Shown here: piece after piece, positions 15,268 to 23,475 of the stretch
How positions within the stretch are numbered: position 1 is the first letter of the stretch
How the letters are laid out: the number at the start of each line of letters is the position of its first letter
From: an uncultured Lachnospiraceae bacterium
GTDB lineage: Bacteria; Bacillota; Clostridia; Lachnospirales; Lachnospiraceae
DNA: 31,833 bases
Assembly: GCA_910585605.1 (NCBI GenBank)
Contig: CAJUFL010000033.1
Coordinates: 1-31,833, forward strand
Direction: 5' to 3'
The notes under the pieces: model-generated
Seen by the model: only the letters and a program-made list of their open reading frames with translations
Databases searched by the model: none
Told to the model about the DNA's origin: nothing
Made by a program: the position numbers and the translations under genes

Positions 15268-15375
15268 ACTAATTTGCTACTGTAAATTGTATGCATTACA
15301 AAAATTTTAGTCAAATATCCACATTATTGCAGCTGCTTGACCCATTGCCCGCAGAAATAAAATCTGTTCAGACTT

Positions 15376-15807
15376 CTATTCTTCCTTATCAGCCTCAGAT
15401 GATTCCTTTTCTTCTTCGGAATCCGTTTCTAACATTTTATCTAAATCCTCTTCATCTACTTCCTCAAGCTTACTGCCTGATGCATCTTCTAAAGCATCTT
15501 TTATTTCATCTTCCGATGAACCCTCAGATGTATTATCTTCCGAAGTGTCTGCCTTACTGCCAAGACCGGAAATCTCTGTAGCATAATTTTCATCAATGTA
15601 ATTGCCTATATATGCCTCCAAAACAGAATCCCCCACAAACTTAGGCTGCTCCTTATATATCTTGATGCCCAATGGCACTCCTATAATCATGCCTGCAATC
15701 AAAGCAGCTGTCACACATTTTACTATTACACGGATTTTCCGCTGCTTTTCCAGCTTTTTACGATTCTTTTTTTCATATTTTCTTTTGTCAACTTTTGCCT
15801 GGCTCAT
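15376..15807 (-). CDS. Small single-pass membrane protein with acidic tail (143 aa)
   Basis: I do not recognise this 143-aa protein. A very basic N-terminus (about 5-27, KVDKRKYEKKNRKKLEKQRK) precedes one membrane helix (about 27-50, VIVKCVTAALIAGMIIGVPLGI). A short segment follows, then a strongly acidic, low-complexity C-terminal half (about 85-143, ending ESSEADKEE). The basic start predicts the N-terminus inside the cell and the acidic tail outside. The ribosome site GGGAGGATG is strong. It lies between smpB and ssrA in the same direction, where many Firmicutes have no gene. A link to ribosome rescue is suggested only by position. Confidence 0.75.
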   Translation of the reverse strand: MSQAKVDKRKYEKKNRKKLEKQRKIRVIVKCVTAALIAGMIIGVPLGIKIYKEQPKFVGDSVLEAYIGNYIDENYATEISGLGSKADTSEDNTSEGSSEDEIKDALEDASGSKLEEVDEEDLDKMLETDSEEEKESSEADKEE

Positions 15808-15895
15808 AACATCCTCCCAAAATACTCAAATAATCTTATAATAGAGTACCACATTTTATTAAAAAATAAAATCGAAAATTTAGTGAACATCTCTT

Positions 15896-16366
15896 TTATC
15901 TCATATTGCGAATCTTAAATTCTTTCTCTGCTTCACGTTTCATATCTTTTTTTGCTATATCATTACGCTTGTCATAGAGTTTTTTACCTCTGGCCAGACC
16001 AATCTCCACTTTTACCAGACTGTCCTTGAAATACACCTTTAAAGGCACAATGGTATATCCTTTCATCTTGGCCTGCCCCATAATCTTATTGATCTCATAC
16101 TTATGAAGAAGAAGTTTTCTCGGACGAAGCGGGTCTTTATTAAATATATTTCCTTTTTCATAAGGAGAAATGTGCATCTGACGAATAACAACCTCTCCAT
16201 CCTCTACTGCCACAAAAGCTTCTTTAATACTGCAATGTCCAAGACGCAGGGATTTCACTTCTGTTCCATGCAGTGCAATACCTGCTTCAAACTTCTCATC
16301 TATAAAATAATCAAAATATGCCTTTTTATTATTGGCAATTAATCGTTCTCCTTTTTGTTTGGGCAT
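15896..16366 (-). CDS. smpB: SsrA-binding protein SmpB
   Basis: SmpB (156 aa) binds the tRNA-like end of tmRNA and delivers it to stalled ribosomes. The family core is intact: IANNKKAYFDYFI near 9-21, GIALHGTEVKSLR (about 29-41) and the GLARGKKLYDKR block (about 122-133). The C-terminal basic tail (DMKREAEKEFKIRNMR) enters the empty mRNA channel. The ribosome site GAGGGG precedes the ATG at 16366. It follows rnr by 51 bases in the same direction, the usual order. Confidence 0.97.
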   Translation of the reverse strand: MPKQKGERLIANNKKAYFDYFIDEKFEAGIALHGTEVKSLRLGHCSIKEAFVAVEDGEVVIRQMHISPYEKGNIFNKDPLRPRKLLLHKYEINKIMGQAKMKGYTIVPLKVYFKDSLVKVEIGLARGKKLYDKRNDIAKKDMKREAEKEFKIRNMR

Positions 16367-16417
16367 ACTATCCCCTCTTTCCCTTATAAAAATTTGTAAA
16401 TATCCTAGTCCATATTA

Positions 16418-18703
16418 TTATATATCAGAATATCGGTCAATCAGTTCCTGTTCATTATATAAATCCGCAACAAAATCCTCTTCTCCAGCCAATTCAAAAT
16501 CAATCACTCTTAACAGCTTATCCACATGAACTGCTTTCACCAAAACCTTCTGCCCCATTGTATAAGTTTTTCCATATTCTTTACCTACAAGCGACATAGA
16601 TTCTTCCTGGTAAATGTAAAAATCATCTGGAATACTTGCAATGCGTACCATACCTTCTACAGTATTGGGCAATTCCACATAAAAACCATATGAGGTAACA
16701 CCGGATATGATACCTTCATACTCTTTCCCGATCCTCTTTTCCATATACTGTACCTTTTTCAACTTCTCTACTTCCCTCTCTGCCTCCTGTGCCCTTCTTT
16801 CATTTTTGGAATTGGATTCCGCAATTCCGGGCAGAATACTATCATAATGCTCCAGCCTCTTTCCACTTAATTTCCCCCGCAGATTTTCCTTAATAATTCT
16901 ATGAATCTGTAAATCCGGATATCTTCGGATAGGAGAGGTAAAATGACAGTAATATTTCGCAGCCAGACCAAAATGCCCGCTACATTGTGTAGAATATCTT
17001 GCCTGCTGCATGGAGCGTAAAGTCATCCTGCTGATAAACCCTTCCTCCGGGGTTCCTTCGATCTTCTTTAGAAGCTTTTGAAATTCCTTCGGATGTATAT
17101 TTTCTCCCGATGCCTTAAAATAGTAACCAAACCCGGCTATCATAACACTTAATTTTTCTACTTTTTCCGGATCCGGATCACTATGGGTACGAAATTCAAA
17201 CGGAATCTCCTGCCAGAAATAATCTTCTGCTACAGTTTCATTTGCTATGAGCATAAAATCTTCAATAATCTTATGGGCAGGATTTCTATCATAAGGACCA
17301 ATCTCAATCGGTTCTCCTTCCTGTGTAAGCTTTATCTTTGCCTCAGGAAAATCAAAATCAATGGAACCTCTGCTTATTCGTTTTTTTCTCAGTATATTGG
17401 ATAAGTCCTGCATATTGCAAAAGTATTCAATAAAATCTTTATATTCCTCTGTTATCTGGTCTCCCTTTATTTCGGTTCCGTCATTCAAACACAGTGCTAT
17501 ATCAGACACATCTGCATCCTGTACATTTCCATAATCCACCCCGTCATAAACAGAGCCATGTTTTATGGCATTTACCTTTAAAATTGAATCTACCTGATTG
17601 TAACTCATACGCCTGTCCACATGAATGACCGTTTCAGCTATCTTATGTCCTGTCACTTTTCCACTATTGTCAATATCCATGATACAGGAAAGTGCAAGGC
17701 GGTCTTCCCCTGCGTTCAAAGAACAGATACCGTTTGAAAGCTTGTGTGGCAGCATTGGTATGACCCTGTCCACTAAATATACACTGGTTCCCCTATTCAA
17801 AGCCTCTTTATCTAATGGGGAATGTTCCGTTACATAACTGCTCACATCTGCAATATGCACACCTAACCGATAACCATCCACATTTCTTTCAAGTGTAATG
17901 GCATCATCTAAATCTTTTGCGTCTTCTCCGTCAATGGTAACAGTTTTCCAATTCCTGATATCCATTCTGCCTGCAATATCCTCATCTGATACAAAGTCCG
18001 GAATTTTATCCAGGGACTGCATTACATTGTCCGGGAATTCCATCGGCAGATCATATGCCCTGACAATTGACAAAATGTCTGTCCCTGGATCATTTACATG
18101 CCCTAAAATCTCAATAATCTTTCCTTCCGGCTTCTTATCCCCGTTACCAAAATCAGTAAGCTTTACCACTACTTTGTGCCCCGTGACTGCTCCCATACTA
18201 TGTTTTTTGGATATAAAAATATCGTCCGACAGTTTCTGGTTATCAGGAATTACAAATCCGAAGCTTTTATTCTTTTGAAAGTATCCCACTACTTTGTCAT
18301 TACCATGCTCCATAATACGCACCACCTGCGCTTCTTTTCGCCTGCCCTGCGGTGCACTCGTAATTTTTATCATGACTTTATCATTATGCATGGCTCCCGA
18401 CACTGCATGTTCCGGAATAAAATAGTCTTCTTCCTCACCTTCCACACAGACAAATCCAAATCCTCTCTGATTCCCGCAAAATGTACCGATCTTAGTAGTA
18501 TCTGATAGAGACTGATACTTCCCCCTCTTTGTAAGAAGTACTTTTCCTTCCTGCACCAGTTCTCCCAATATTTCCCGAAACTCTTCCCTGTCCTCAGCAG
18601 AAACCCGAAGCAAAAATGCCAATTCCTTCTGCTTAAGAGGCTTATAATTTTTATCATTGATTACCTGTAATATTTTCTTTTTTCTACCCTTATAATCTGA
18701 CAT
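16418..18703 (-). CDS. rnr: Ribonuclease R
   Basis: RNase R (761 aa from this start) is a 3'-to-5' exoribonuclease that degrades structured RNA, including mRNAs released by tmRNA. In order it has an N-terminal winged-helix region (about 1-60), two cold-shock-type domains (about 65-200), the RNB catalytic domain (about 230-565) and a C-terminal S1 domain (about 625-705). The RNB domain contains the metal-binding block TIDGEDAKDLDDAITL (about 255-270) and RFxSPIRRYPDLQIHR-like residues. I start at ATG 18703, with GGGAG seven bases upstream; the frame runs 17 codons further but without a ribosome site. It lies between secG and smpB in the conserved order. Confidence 0.95.
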   Translation of the reverse strand: MSDYKGRKKKILQVINDKNYKPLKQKELAFLLRVSAEDREEFREILGELVQEGKVLLTKRGKYQSLSDTTKIGTFCGNQRGFGFVCVEGEEEDYFIPEHAVSGAMHNDKVMIKITSAPQGRRKEAQVVRIMEHGNDKVVGYFQKNKSFGFVIPDNQKLSDDIFISKKHSMGAVTGHKVVVKLTDFGNGDKKPEGKIIEILGHVNDPGTDILSIVRAYDLPMEFPDNVMQSLDKIPDFVSDEDIAGRMDIRNWKTVTIDGEDAKDLDDAITLERNVDGYRLGVHIADVSSYVTEHSPLDKEALNRGTSVYLVDRVIPMLPHKLSNGICSLNAGEDRLALSCIMDIDNSGKVTGHKIAETVIHVDRRMSYNQVDSILKVNAIKHGSVYDGVDYGNVQDADVSDIALCLNDGTEIKGDQITEEYKDFIEYFCNMQDLSNILRKKRISRGSIDFDFPEAKIKLTQEGEPIEIGPYDRNPAHKIIEDFMLIANETVAEDYFWQEIPFEFRTHSDPDPEKVEKLSVMIAGFGYYFKASGENIHPKEFQKLLKKIEGTPEEGFISRMTLRSMQQARYSTQCSGHFGLAAKYYCHFTSPIRRYPDLQIHRIIKENLRGKLSGKRLEHYDSILPGIAESNSKNERRAQEAEREVEKLKKVQYMEKRIGKEYEGIISGVTSYGFYVELPNTVEGMVRIASIPDDFYIYQEESMSLVGKEYGKTYTMGQKVLVKAVHVDKLLRVIDFELAGEEDFVADLYNEQELIDRYSDI

Positions 18704-18740
18704 TTTACTCTCCCGGCCATCAGCCACATTCTTATATGCT

Positions 18741-18771
18741 AAAAAAGCTGCCACAAATTATGCAGCAGCTT
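18741..18771 (-). terminator. Terminator after secG
   Basis: On the minus strand AAGCTGC pairs with GCAGCTT (7 bp) around a 13-base loop and is followed by TTTTTAG. It sits between secG and rnr and probably attenuates or ends the secG transcript. No clear promoter for rnr is visible between here and 18703. Confidence 0.7.
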
Positions 18772-18777
18772 CCGATA

Positions 18778-19023
18778 CTAATTCAATACCTTGGAACTTA
18801 TCAATAATGCCAATGCCAAAAATACAACGACCGCTATCGTAGTTGCTAATACCAGCACTCTTTCCTTATCCATTGAACGTCCCTTGTTCTTGCTCCAGTA
18901 TGTCTCTCCCGCAGAACCACCTGCAAGACTCCCTAAACCATTGTCCTTTGCTTCCTGAAATAAAACCAATATTGTAATAATCACACAAACTAAAATAAAT
19001 ACAACTGTAAGTGCTGTCTTCAT
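18778..19023 (-). CDS. secG: Preprotein translocase subunit SecG
   Basis: SecG (81 aa) is the small membrane subunit that assists SecYE in protein export. It has two membrane helices (about 3-22 and 55-77) and the characteristic loop QEAKDNGLGSLAGGSAGETYW between them. The ribosome site AGGAGG precedes the ATG by about eight bases. A strong promoter (19060-19087) lies just upstream, so it is the first gene of this unit. Confidence 0.95.
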   Translation of the reverse strand: MKTALTVVFILVCVIITILVLFQEAKDNGLGSLAGGSAGETYWSKNKGRSMDKERVLVLATTIAVVVFLALALLISSKVLN

Positions 19024-19059
19024 AAAAACGCCTCCTAATCAAAAAACTCACTAACCGAT

Positions 19060-19087
19060 ATTGTAACACAATGTTTTTATAAAGACA
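19060..19087 (-). promoter_or_regulatory. secG promoter
   Basis: On the minus strand TTGTCT (19082-19087) and TACAAT (19060-19065) are 16 bases apart, with TGT before the -10. Confidence 0.65.
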
Positions 19088-19158
19088 AGATAAAAATCCA
19101 GAAAGTTATAATAGATGACTTTCATCTTCCGTATACAAATCTGTATATTCTATACTTC

Positions 19159-20448
19159 TCATTTAAAGGTATACTCTGATACCTTACCGATTTCCTTTTC
19201 AATCTTCAACAGGCGGTTATACTTCGCTGTACGGTCACTTCTGCATGGTGCACCAGTCTTAATCTGTCCTGAACCGACAGCGACTGCCAGATCAGCTATA
19301 AAGGTATCCTCCGTTTCACCGGAACGATGGCTTACAATTGTTTTATATCCTGCATTTTTTGCCATCTCAATAGCATCTAAAGTTTCCGTCAATGTTCCAA
19401 TCTGATTAAACTTAATTAAAATAGCATTTGCGATATTGTCCTGTATTCCGCTGGACAGTCGCTTTGTATTGGTAACAAACAAATCATCTCCTACCAGCTG
19501 TAATTTTTCTCCTAACCGGTATGTCAGAAGCTTCCATCCTTTCATATCATTTTCATTCAGACCATCCTCAATTGAAAAAATCGGATAACGCTCTACCAAG
19601 TCTTCATAATACTGTACCATTTCCTCTGCATTGCGGTATATATCCTTGCCTGCCATCTTGCTTTCACCAGGAAAATAGTATAACTCTGAATTTTCATCAT
19701 ATAATTCTGAAGCCGCAGCGTCCAAAGCAATTTTAATGTCATTGCCGGCACGATAACCAGCCTTTTCTATAGCTTCAACGATCAAATCTAGGACATCTGA
19801 AGTAGTAGCCAGATCCGGAGCAAAACCGCCTTCGTCCCCGACACCTGTTGCCAGACCTTTCCCCTTCAGCACCTGCTTTAAATGATGATATATTTCGCAT
19901 GCCATTTCCATTGCCTTGGAAAATGTATCGGCACCCACCGGAGCAATCATAAATTCCTGTATATCCACCGTGTTATCAGCATGCTTCCCACCGTTTAAAA
20001 TATTCATCATCGGTATGGGCAGCACCTTTGCATTGGAACCTCCGATATAACGATACAAGGGAAGTCCCAAAGCATTTGCTGCCGCCTTCGCACAAGCCAG
20101 TGATACTCCTAAAATCGCATTCGCACCATATTTACTCTTATTTTCCGTTCCGTCAGCCTGAACCAGTAAGCGGTCAATCTTTACCTGTTCTAAGACATTC
20201 ATCCCGATAATTTTATCTGCAATCCGTGTATTCACATTGGTAACTGCCTGCTCCACACCGTTTCCCAAATGCCGCTTATCCCCATCCCGCAGCTCATGTG
20301 CTTCATACTGTCCTGTTGATGCACCACTGGGAACCGCAGCACTTCCCGTAATTCCATCTTTTAAAGTAATCGTAACCTCTAACGTCGGATTTGCCCTTGA
20401 GTCCAAAATCTCAATTGCATGTACATCTAAAATCTCATACTCTTTCAT
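19159..20448 (-). CDS. eno: Enolase
   Basis: Enolase (429 aa) turns 2-phosphoglycerate into phosphoenolpyruvate in glycolysis. The catalytic acid E206 (GVGDEGGFAP) and lysine K346 (ILIKFNQIGTLTET signature, 343-356) are present. So are the magnesium ligands D243, E294 and D321 and the SHRSGETED loop. The N-terminal SRANPTLEV and PSGASTGQYEA blocks are standard. The ribosome site GGAAGG precedes the ATG. It follows gpmI in the same direction; a strong terminator lies between them, so it probably has its own promoter (an extended -10, TGTATAAAT, is seen near 20509-20520 but without a clear -35). Confidence 0.98.
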   Translation of the reverse strand: MKEYEILDVHAIEILDSRANPTLEVTITLKDGITGSAAVPSGASTGQYEAHELRDGDKRHLGNGVEQAVTNVNTRIADKIIGMNVLEQVKIDRLLVQADGTENKSKYGANAILGVSLACAKAAANALGLPLYRYIGGSNAKVLPIPMMNILNGGKHADNTVDIQEFMIAPVGADTFSKAMEMACEIYHHLKQVLKGKGLATGVGDEGGFAPDLATTSDVLDLIVEAIEKAGYRAGNDIKIALDAAASELYDENSELYYFPGESKMAGKDIYRNAEEMVQYYEDLVERYPIFSIEDGLNENDMKGWKLLTYRLGEKLQLVGDDLFVTNTKRLSSGIQDNIANAILIKFNQIGTLTETLDAIEMAKNAGYKTIVSHRSGETEDTFIADLAVAVGSGQIKTGAPCRSDRTAKYNRLLKIEKEIGKVSEYTFK

Positions 20449-20534
20449 GAAATTATTCCTTCCTATTCAAATTACTTTAATAGCAAGTATTTCCATATTT
20501 ATGATATTTATACATATGTTTTTTGCTTTACATA

Positions 20535-20575
20535 CCAAAAATATCCCGTATGCAATTTCCTGCTACGGGATATTT
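20535..20575 (-). terminator. Terminator after gpmI
   Basis: A perfect 12-bp stem (AAATATCCCGTA at 20539-20550 with its complement at 20564-20575) with a 13-base loop is followed on the minus strand by TTTTTGG. Confidence 0.85.
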
Positions 20576-20610
20576 CTCTCTTAAAAAATGATACTTATCT
20601 AATAGCCGGA

Positions 20611-22149
20611 TTATCGTACAATCAGGCTTTCTCCAGTCATCTCAGAAGGCTTTGGAAGCTCCATAATCTCTAACAAAGTCGGTGCAATGTCTGCAAGGCA
20701 TCCGTCTTCTCTTAACTTCACATCCCCATAGTTCACCAGAATAAATGGTACAGGATTGGTTGTATGTGCCGTATGCGGATTGCCGGTCTCATAATCGATC
20801 ATTTTTTCCGCATTACCGTGGTCTGCACAGATGAATAATACACCATCTACCTTCTTAATTGCATTAACTGCGGAACCAACACAAGCGTCCACGCGTTCCA
20901 CAGCCTTAACGGCTGCCGGAATCACACCAGTATGTCCCACCATATCCGGGTTTGCAAAATTAATGATGATCACATCATATTCACCACAGGTGATTGCAGC
21001 ATCTAGCTTTTCTCCCACCTCTGGTGCACTCATTTCTGGTTGTAAATCATAGGTGGCTACAGATGGAGATTTCACCAATGTCCTCTGCTCATCCTTATTG
21101 GGTTCTTCCACACCACCGTTAAAGAAAAATGTAACATGTGCATATTTCTCTGTCTCTGCCAGTCTAAGCTGCTTTTTACCCATTTTTGCAAGATATTCAC
21201 CAAAGGTATTCTTAATGGACTGTTTCTTAAATGCAACCAATTTATTTGGAATGGATTCATCATAATCCTTAAAGCATACATAGGTAAGGGGTATACGCCC
21301 ATTCTTCCGCTCAAATCCGGTAAATTCATCATCACAAAATGCCCTTGTCAGTTCTCTTGCACGATCCGGACGGAAGTTATAAAAGATAACAGAATCATTC
21401 GGCTTAACAGTTGCCACCGGCTTATCGTTTTCCATAATAACAGTCGGAAGCACAAACTCATCCGTCACTTCCTTCTCATAGGAAGCCGCCATCGCCTCAA
21501 CAGGATTGGCTGCCGTTTCCCCTTCACCATAAACCAAAGCGGCATATGCCTTTTCCACACGATCCCAGCGGTTATCCCTGTCCATTGCATAGTAACGTCC
21601 TGATAAAGATGCAATCCTGCCTACGCCGATTTCCTTCATTTTGTCAACCAGCTCCGCTACATAATCCTTACCGGAAGCTGGAGGAGTATCCCTACCGTCC
21701 AAAAACGGATGTACATATACATTATGGAAGCCTTCTTTCTTGCATAACTCTAAAATGCCATACACATGGGTATTGTGGCTGTGCACTCCGCCGTCTGACA
21801 AGAGTCCCCATAAATGCAGATCCGAATTATTTTTCTTACAGTTACGAATTGCCTCTAACATTGCCTCATTCTGGAAGAAATCTCCGTCCTCAATTGCCTT
21901 GGTAATGGAAGTCAGATCCTGATATATAATACGTCCAGCGCCGATATTCATATGCCCAACCTCAGAGTTTCCCATCTGTCCGTCCGGAAGACCAACAGCC
22001 AGTCCGGAAGCGTTTCCCGGAACAAACGGACATTCCTTCATCAACTTATCCATAACAGGGGTATTTGCAATAGCGATCGCATTCCCCTCTGTCTTATCAT
22101 TTAAACCATAACCATCAAGTACCATTAAAACAACAGGTTTTTTACTCAT
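20611..22149 (-). CDS. gpmI: 2,3-bisphosphoglycerate-independent phosphoglycerate mutase
   Basis: GpmI (512 aa) converts 3- to 2-phosphoglycerate, the step before enolase, and uses two manganese ions. The metal ligand D12 (VLMVLDGYG) and the catalytic serine S62 (MGNSEVGH) are present, as is the late metal block FICADHGNAEKM. The DGRDTPP and PDRARELTRAF motifs are also intact. The ribosome site AAAGGAG precedes the ATG, and a promoter lies at 22245-22273. The spore-forming lineage uses this pH- and Mn-sensitive form. Confidence 0.98.
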   Translation of the reverse strand: MSKKPVVLMVLDGYGLNDKTEGNAIAIANTPVMDKLMKECPFVPGNASGLAVGLPDGQMGNSEVGHMNIGAGRIIYQDLTSITKAIEDGDFFQNEAMLEAIRNCKKNNSDLHLWGLLSDGGVHSHNTHVYGILELCKKEGFHNVYVHPFLDGRDTPPASGKDYVAELVDKMKEIGVGRIASLSGRYYAMDRDNRWDRVEKAYAALVYGEGETAANPVEAMAASYEKEVTDEFVLPTVIMENDKPVATVKPNDSVIFYNFRPDRARELTRAFCDDEFTGFERKNGRIPLTYVCFKDYDESIPNKLVAFKKQSIKNTFGEYLAKMGKKQLRLAETEKYAHVTFFFNGGVEEPNKDEQRTLVKSPSVATYDLQPEMSAPEVGEKLDAAITCGEYDVIIINFANPDMVGHTGVIPAAVKAVERVDACVGSAVNAIKKVDGVLFICADHGNAEKMIDYETGNPHTAHTTNPVPFILVNYGDVKLREDGCLADIAPTLLEIMELPKPSEMTGESLIVR

Positions 22150-22244
22150 AACTTGTCTCCTTTAATTATATTATTATCCGAAGCAGTCCTGCCATTATGC
22201 AGTAAGCTCCGCTTTCATTCTGCCATACAACAGCTTCCTTAAAC

Positions 22245-22273
22245 AGTTTATCACAACAAAAAAAATTTGCAAG
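22245..22273 (-). promoter_or_regulatory. gpmI promoter
   Basis: On the minus strand TTGCAA (22268-22273) and TAAACT (22245-22250) are 17 bases apart, with TGA before the -10. The leader to the gpmI start is about 90 bases. Confidence 0.55.
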
Positions 22274-22295
22274 AATTGTGTACAAAATCCTCATC

Positions 22296-22796
22296 TTATA
22301 TAGCTAACTCTTTTTTCAATAAATGAACAATTTCCCGAATGCTTAAATGACTTATATGAACTGTTATATCTGCGTATTTTTCATATAACGGTTTTCTCTC
22401 TTCATACAAGTCCCTGAATGTCTGCCCCACTTTAATGGAAACTCCGCGGGCAGTCAGGTCTCCAATCCTGTCACATAGTTCTTCATAAGAAAGCTCCAGA
22501 TATATAACCCTTCCAATAGAGCGTAAATGCTCTATTGCATGTTCTCCGTAAACCACACTGCCTCCAGTAGCGATCACTGCTTTATGATAATCCAAAGAAG
22601 AATTAATCTCATCTTCAATTTTATTAAATCCTTCCAGTCCTCTGGAATCGATAATCTCACTTAGCAATAATCCGGTCTTCTCCTGAATCACCAGATCTGA
22701 ATCCACAAACCGATACCCTAGTGCCTTGGCAAGCACCACGCCTATCGTACTCTTACCGCAGCTGGGCATCCCTATTAGTATAATATTATCCTTCAT
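22296..22796 (-). CDS. Shikimate-kinase-like P-loop kinase
   Basis: This 166-aa protein has the shikimate kinase fold. It has Walker A GMPSCGKST (9-17), D32/D34 (FVDSDLVIQE), the LID arginine R117 (TARG) and R134 in YEERKPLYEKYAD. Two substrate residues differ from true AroK: the arginine that binds the shikimate carboxylate (FRxxE) is N58 here (GFNKIE), and the GGG loop is GGS (78-80). It is probably annotated as AroK in databases, but shikimate may not be its substrate. No other aromatic-pathway gene is near. An extended -10 (TGG-TATAAT, minus, 22852-22860) lies upstream, and AGGAA precedes the ATG. Confidence 0.75.
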   Translation of the reverse strand: MKDNIILIGMPSCGKSTIGVVLAKALGYRFVDSDLVIQEKTGLLLSEIIDSRGLEGFNKIEDEINSSLDYHKAVIATGGSVVYGEHAIEHLRSIGRVIYLELSYEELCDRIGDLTARGVSIKVGQTFRDLYEERKPLYEKYADITVHISHLSIREIVHLLKKELAI

Positions 22797-22851
22797 GTCA
22801 TATTCCTGTCTGGTACAATGAATATTAATTATTGATAATTACTTATTATCC

Positions 22852-22860
22852 ATTATACCA
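22852..22860 (-). promoter_or_regulatory. Candidate extended -10 promoter of the kinase gene
   Basis: On the minus strand TATAAT (22852-22857) is preceded by TGG, a strong extended -10. The -35 region is AT-rich without a clear hexamer. Confidence 0.45.
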
Positions 22861-22909
22861 ATATAATGATTTTTTAATAATACAGTCTGCCTTATTACGG
22901 ATTGCTGCA

Positions 22910-23407
22910 CTAAATATCATATATCTTATTTTTTGCAAATCCTTTTATATGTTCCAGACTTTTTGCACTTGGTTCCATCAAAACCAGCTCTTTCTTTCCG
23001 TTAATCTCCACAATTAGGGCAATTCCCCGCCTGTCCTTATTTCCAGAAGTAAAATTGTGCCGTTTTACAACCGGCTCATGTGATATCCGATCCGAATCCT
23101 CTGGTGTCACCATTGTCACCTGTTCCATATCAAAATGCATCAGTTCTTTCCGTTTGCTGGCATTATAAATGGCTGCTATTTCAATACTCCCATTTGTAAG
23201 AGTATACTCATATTCCATATTACGATACCCTAAAAAGTGTACAAAAAGGCAGATACCGATAATAGAAAGGATGATCCCTATGCCACCGATAAAAAATAAA
23301 ACCGGAATCCCCATAAAAATAACCCAGATAGATATCGCAAGCTTTACGTAAAAATCATTGCCAGGCTTTGCTTTTAATGCCTGCTCCACATAGCTGTCGT
23401 TTAACAT
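22910..23407 (-). CDS. Two-helix membrane protein, DUF6106-like
   Basis: This 165-aa protein starts with a short polar lead (MLNDSYVEQALKAKPGND), then two closely spaced membrane helices (about 22-57). The soluble C-terminal part of mainly strands (EYEYTLTNGSIEIAAIYN near 65-82, then RRGIALIVEINGKKELVLM) looks like a PH-like or SHOCT-free domain facing the cytoplasm. I believe it matches the Lachnospiraceae family DUF6106, without being sure. I start at ATG 23407, because GGAGGAACAATT lies just before it; the longer frame has no ribosome site. Function unknown. Confidence 0.7.
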   Translation of the reverse strand: MLNDSYVEQALKAKPGNDFYVKLAISIWVIFMGIPVLFFIGGIGIILSIIGICLFVHFLGYRNMEYEYTLTNGSIEIAAIYNASKRKELMHFDMEQVTMVTPEDSDRISHEPVVKRHNFTSGNKDRRGIALIVEINGKKELVLMEPSAKSLEHIKGFAKNKIYDI

Positions 23408-23431
23408 AATTGTTCCTCCATTTTGAAAGAG

Positions 23432-23466
23432 ATAACCCGACAGCAGATGTCTCACCATCGGGTTAT
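23432..23466 (-). terminator. Hairpin after the nfnB gene
   Basis: On the minus strand ATAACCCGA pairs with TCGGGTTAT (9 bp) around a 17-base loop, followed by CTCTTTC. The T run is weak, but the position just after the stop codon fits a terminator. Confidence 0.6.
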
Positions 23467-23475
23467 AATCACATT

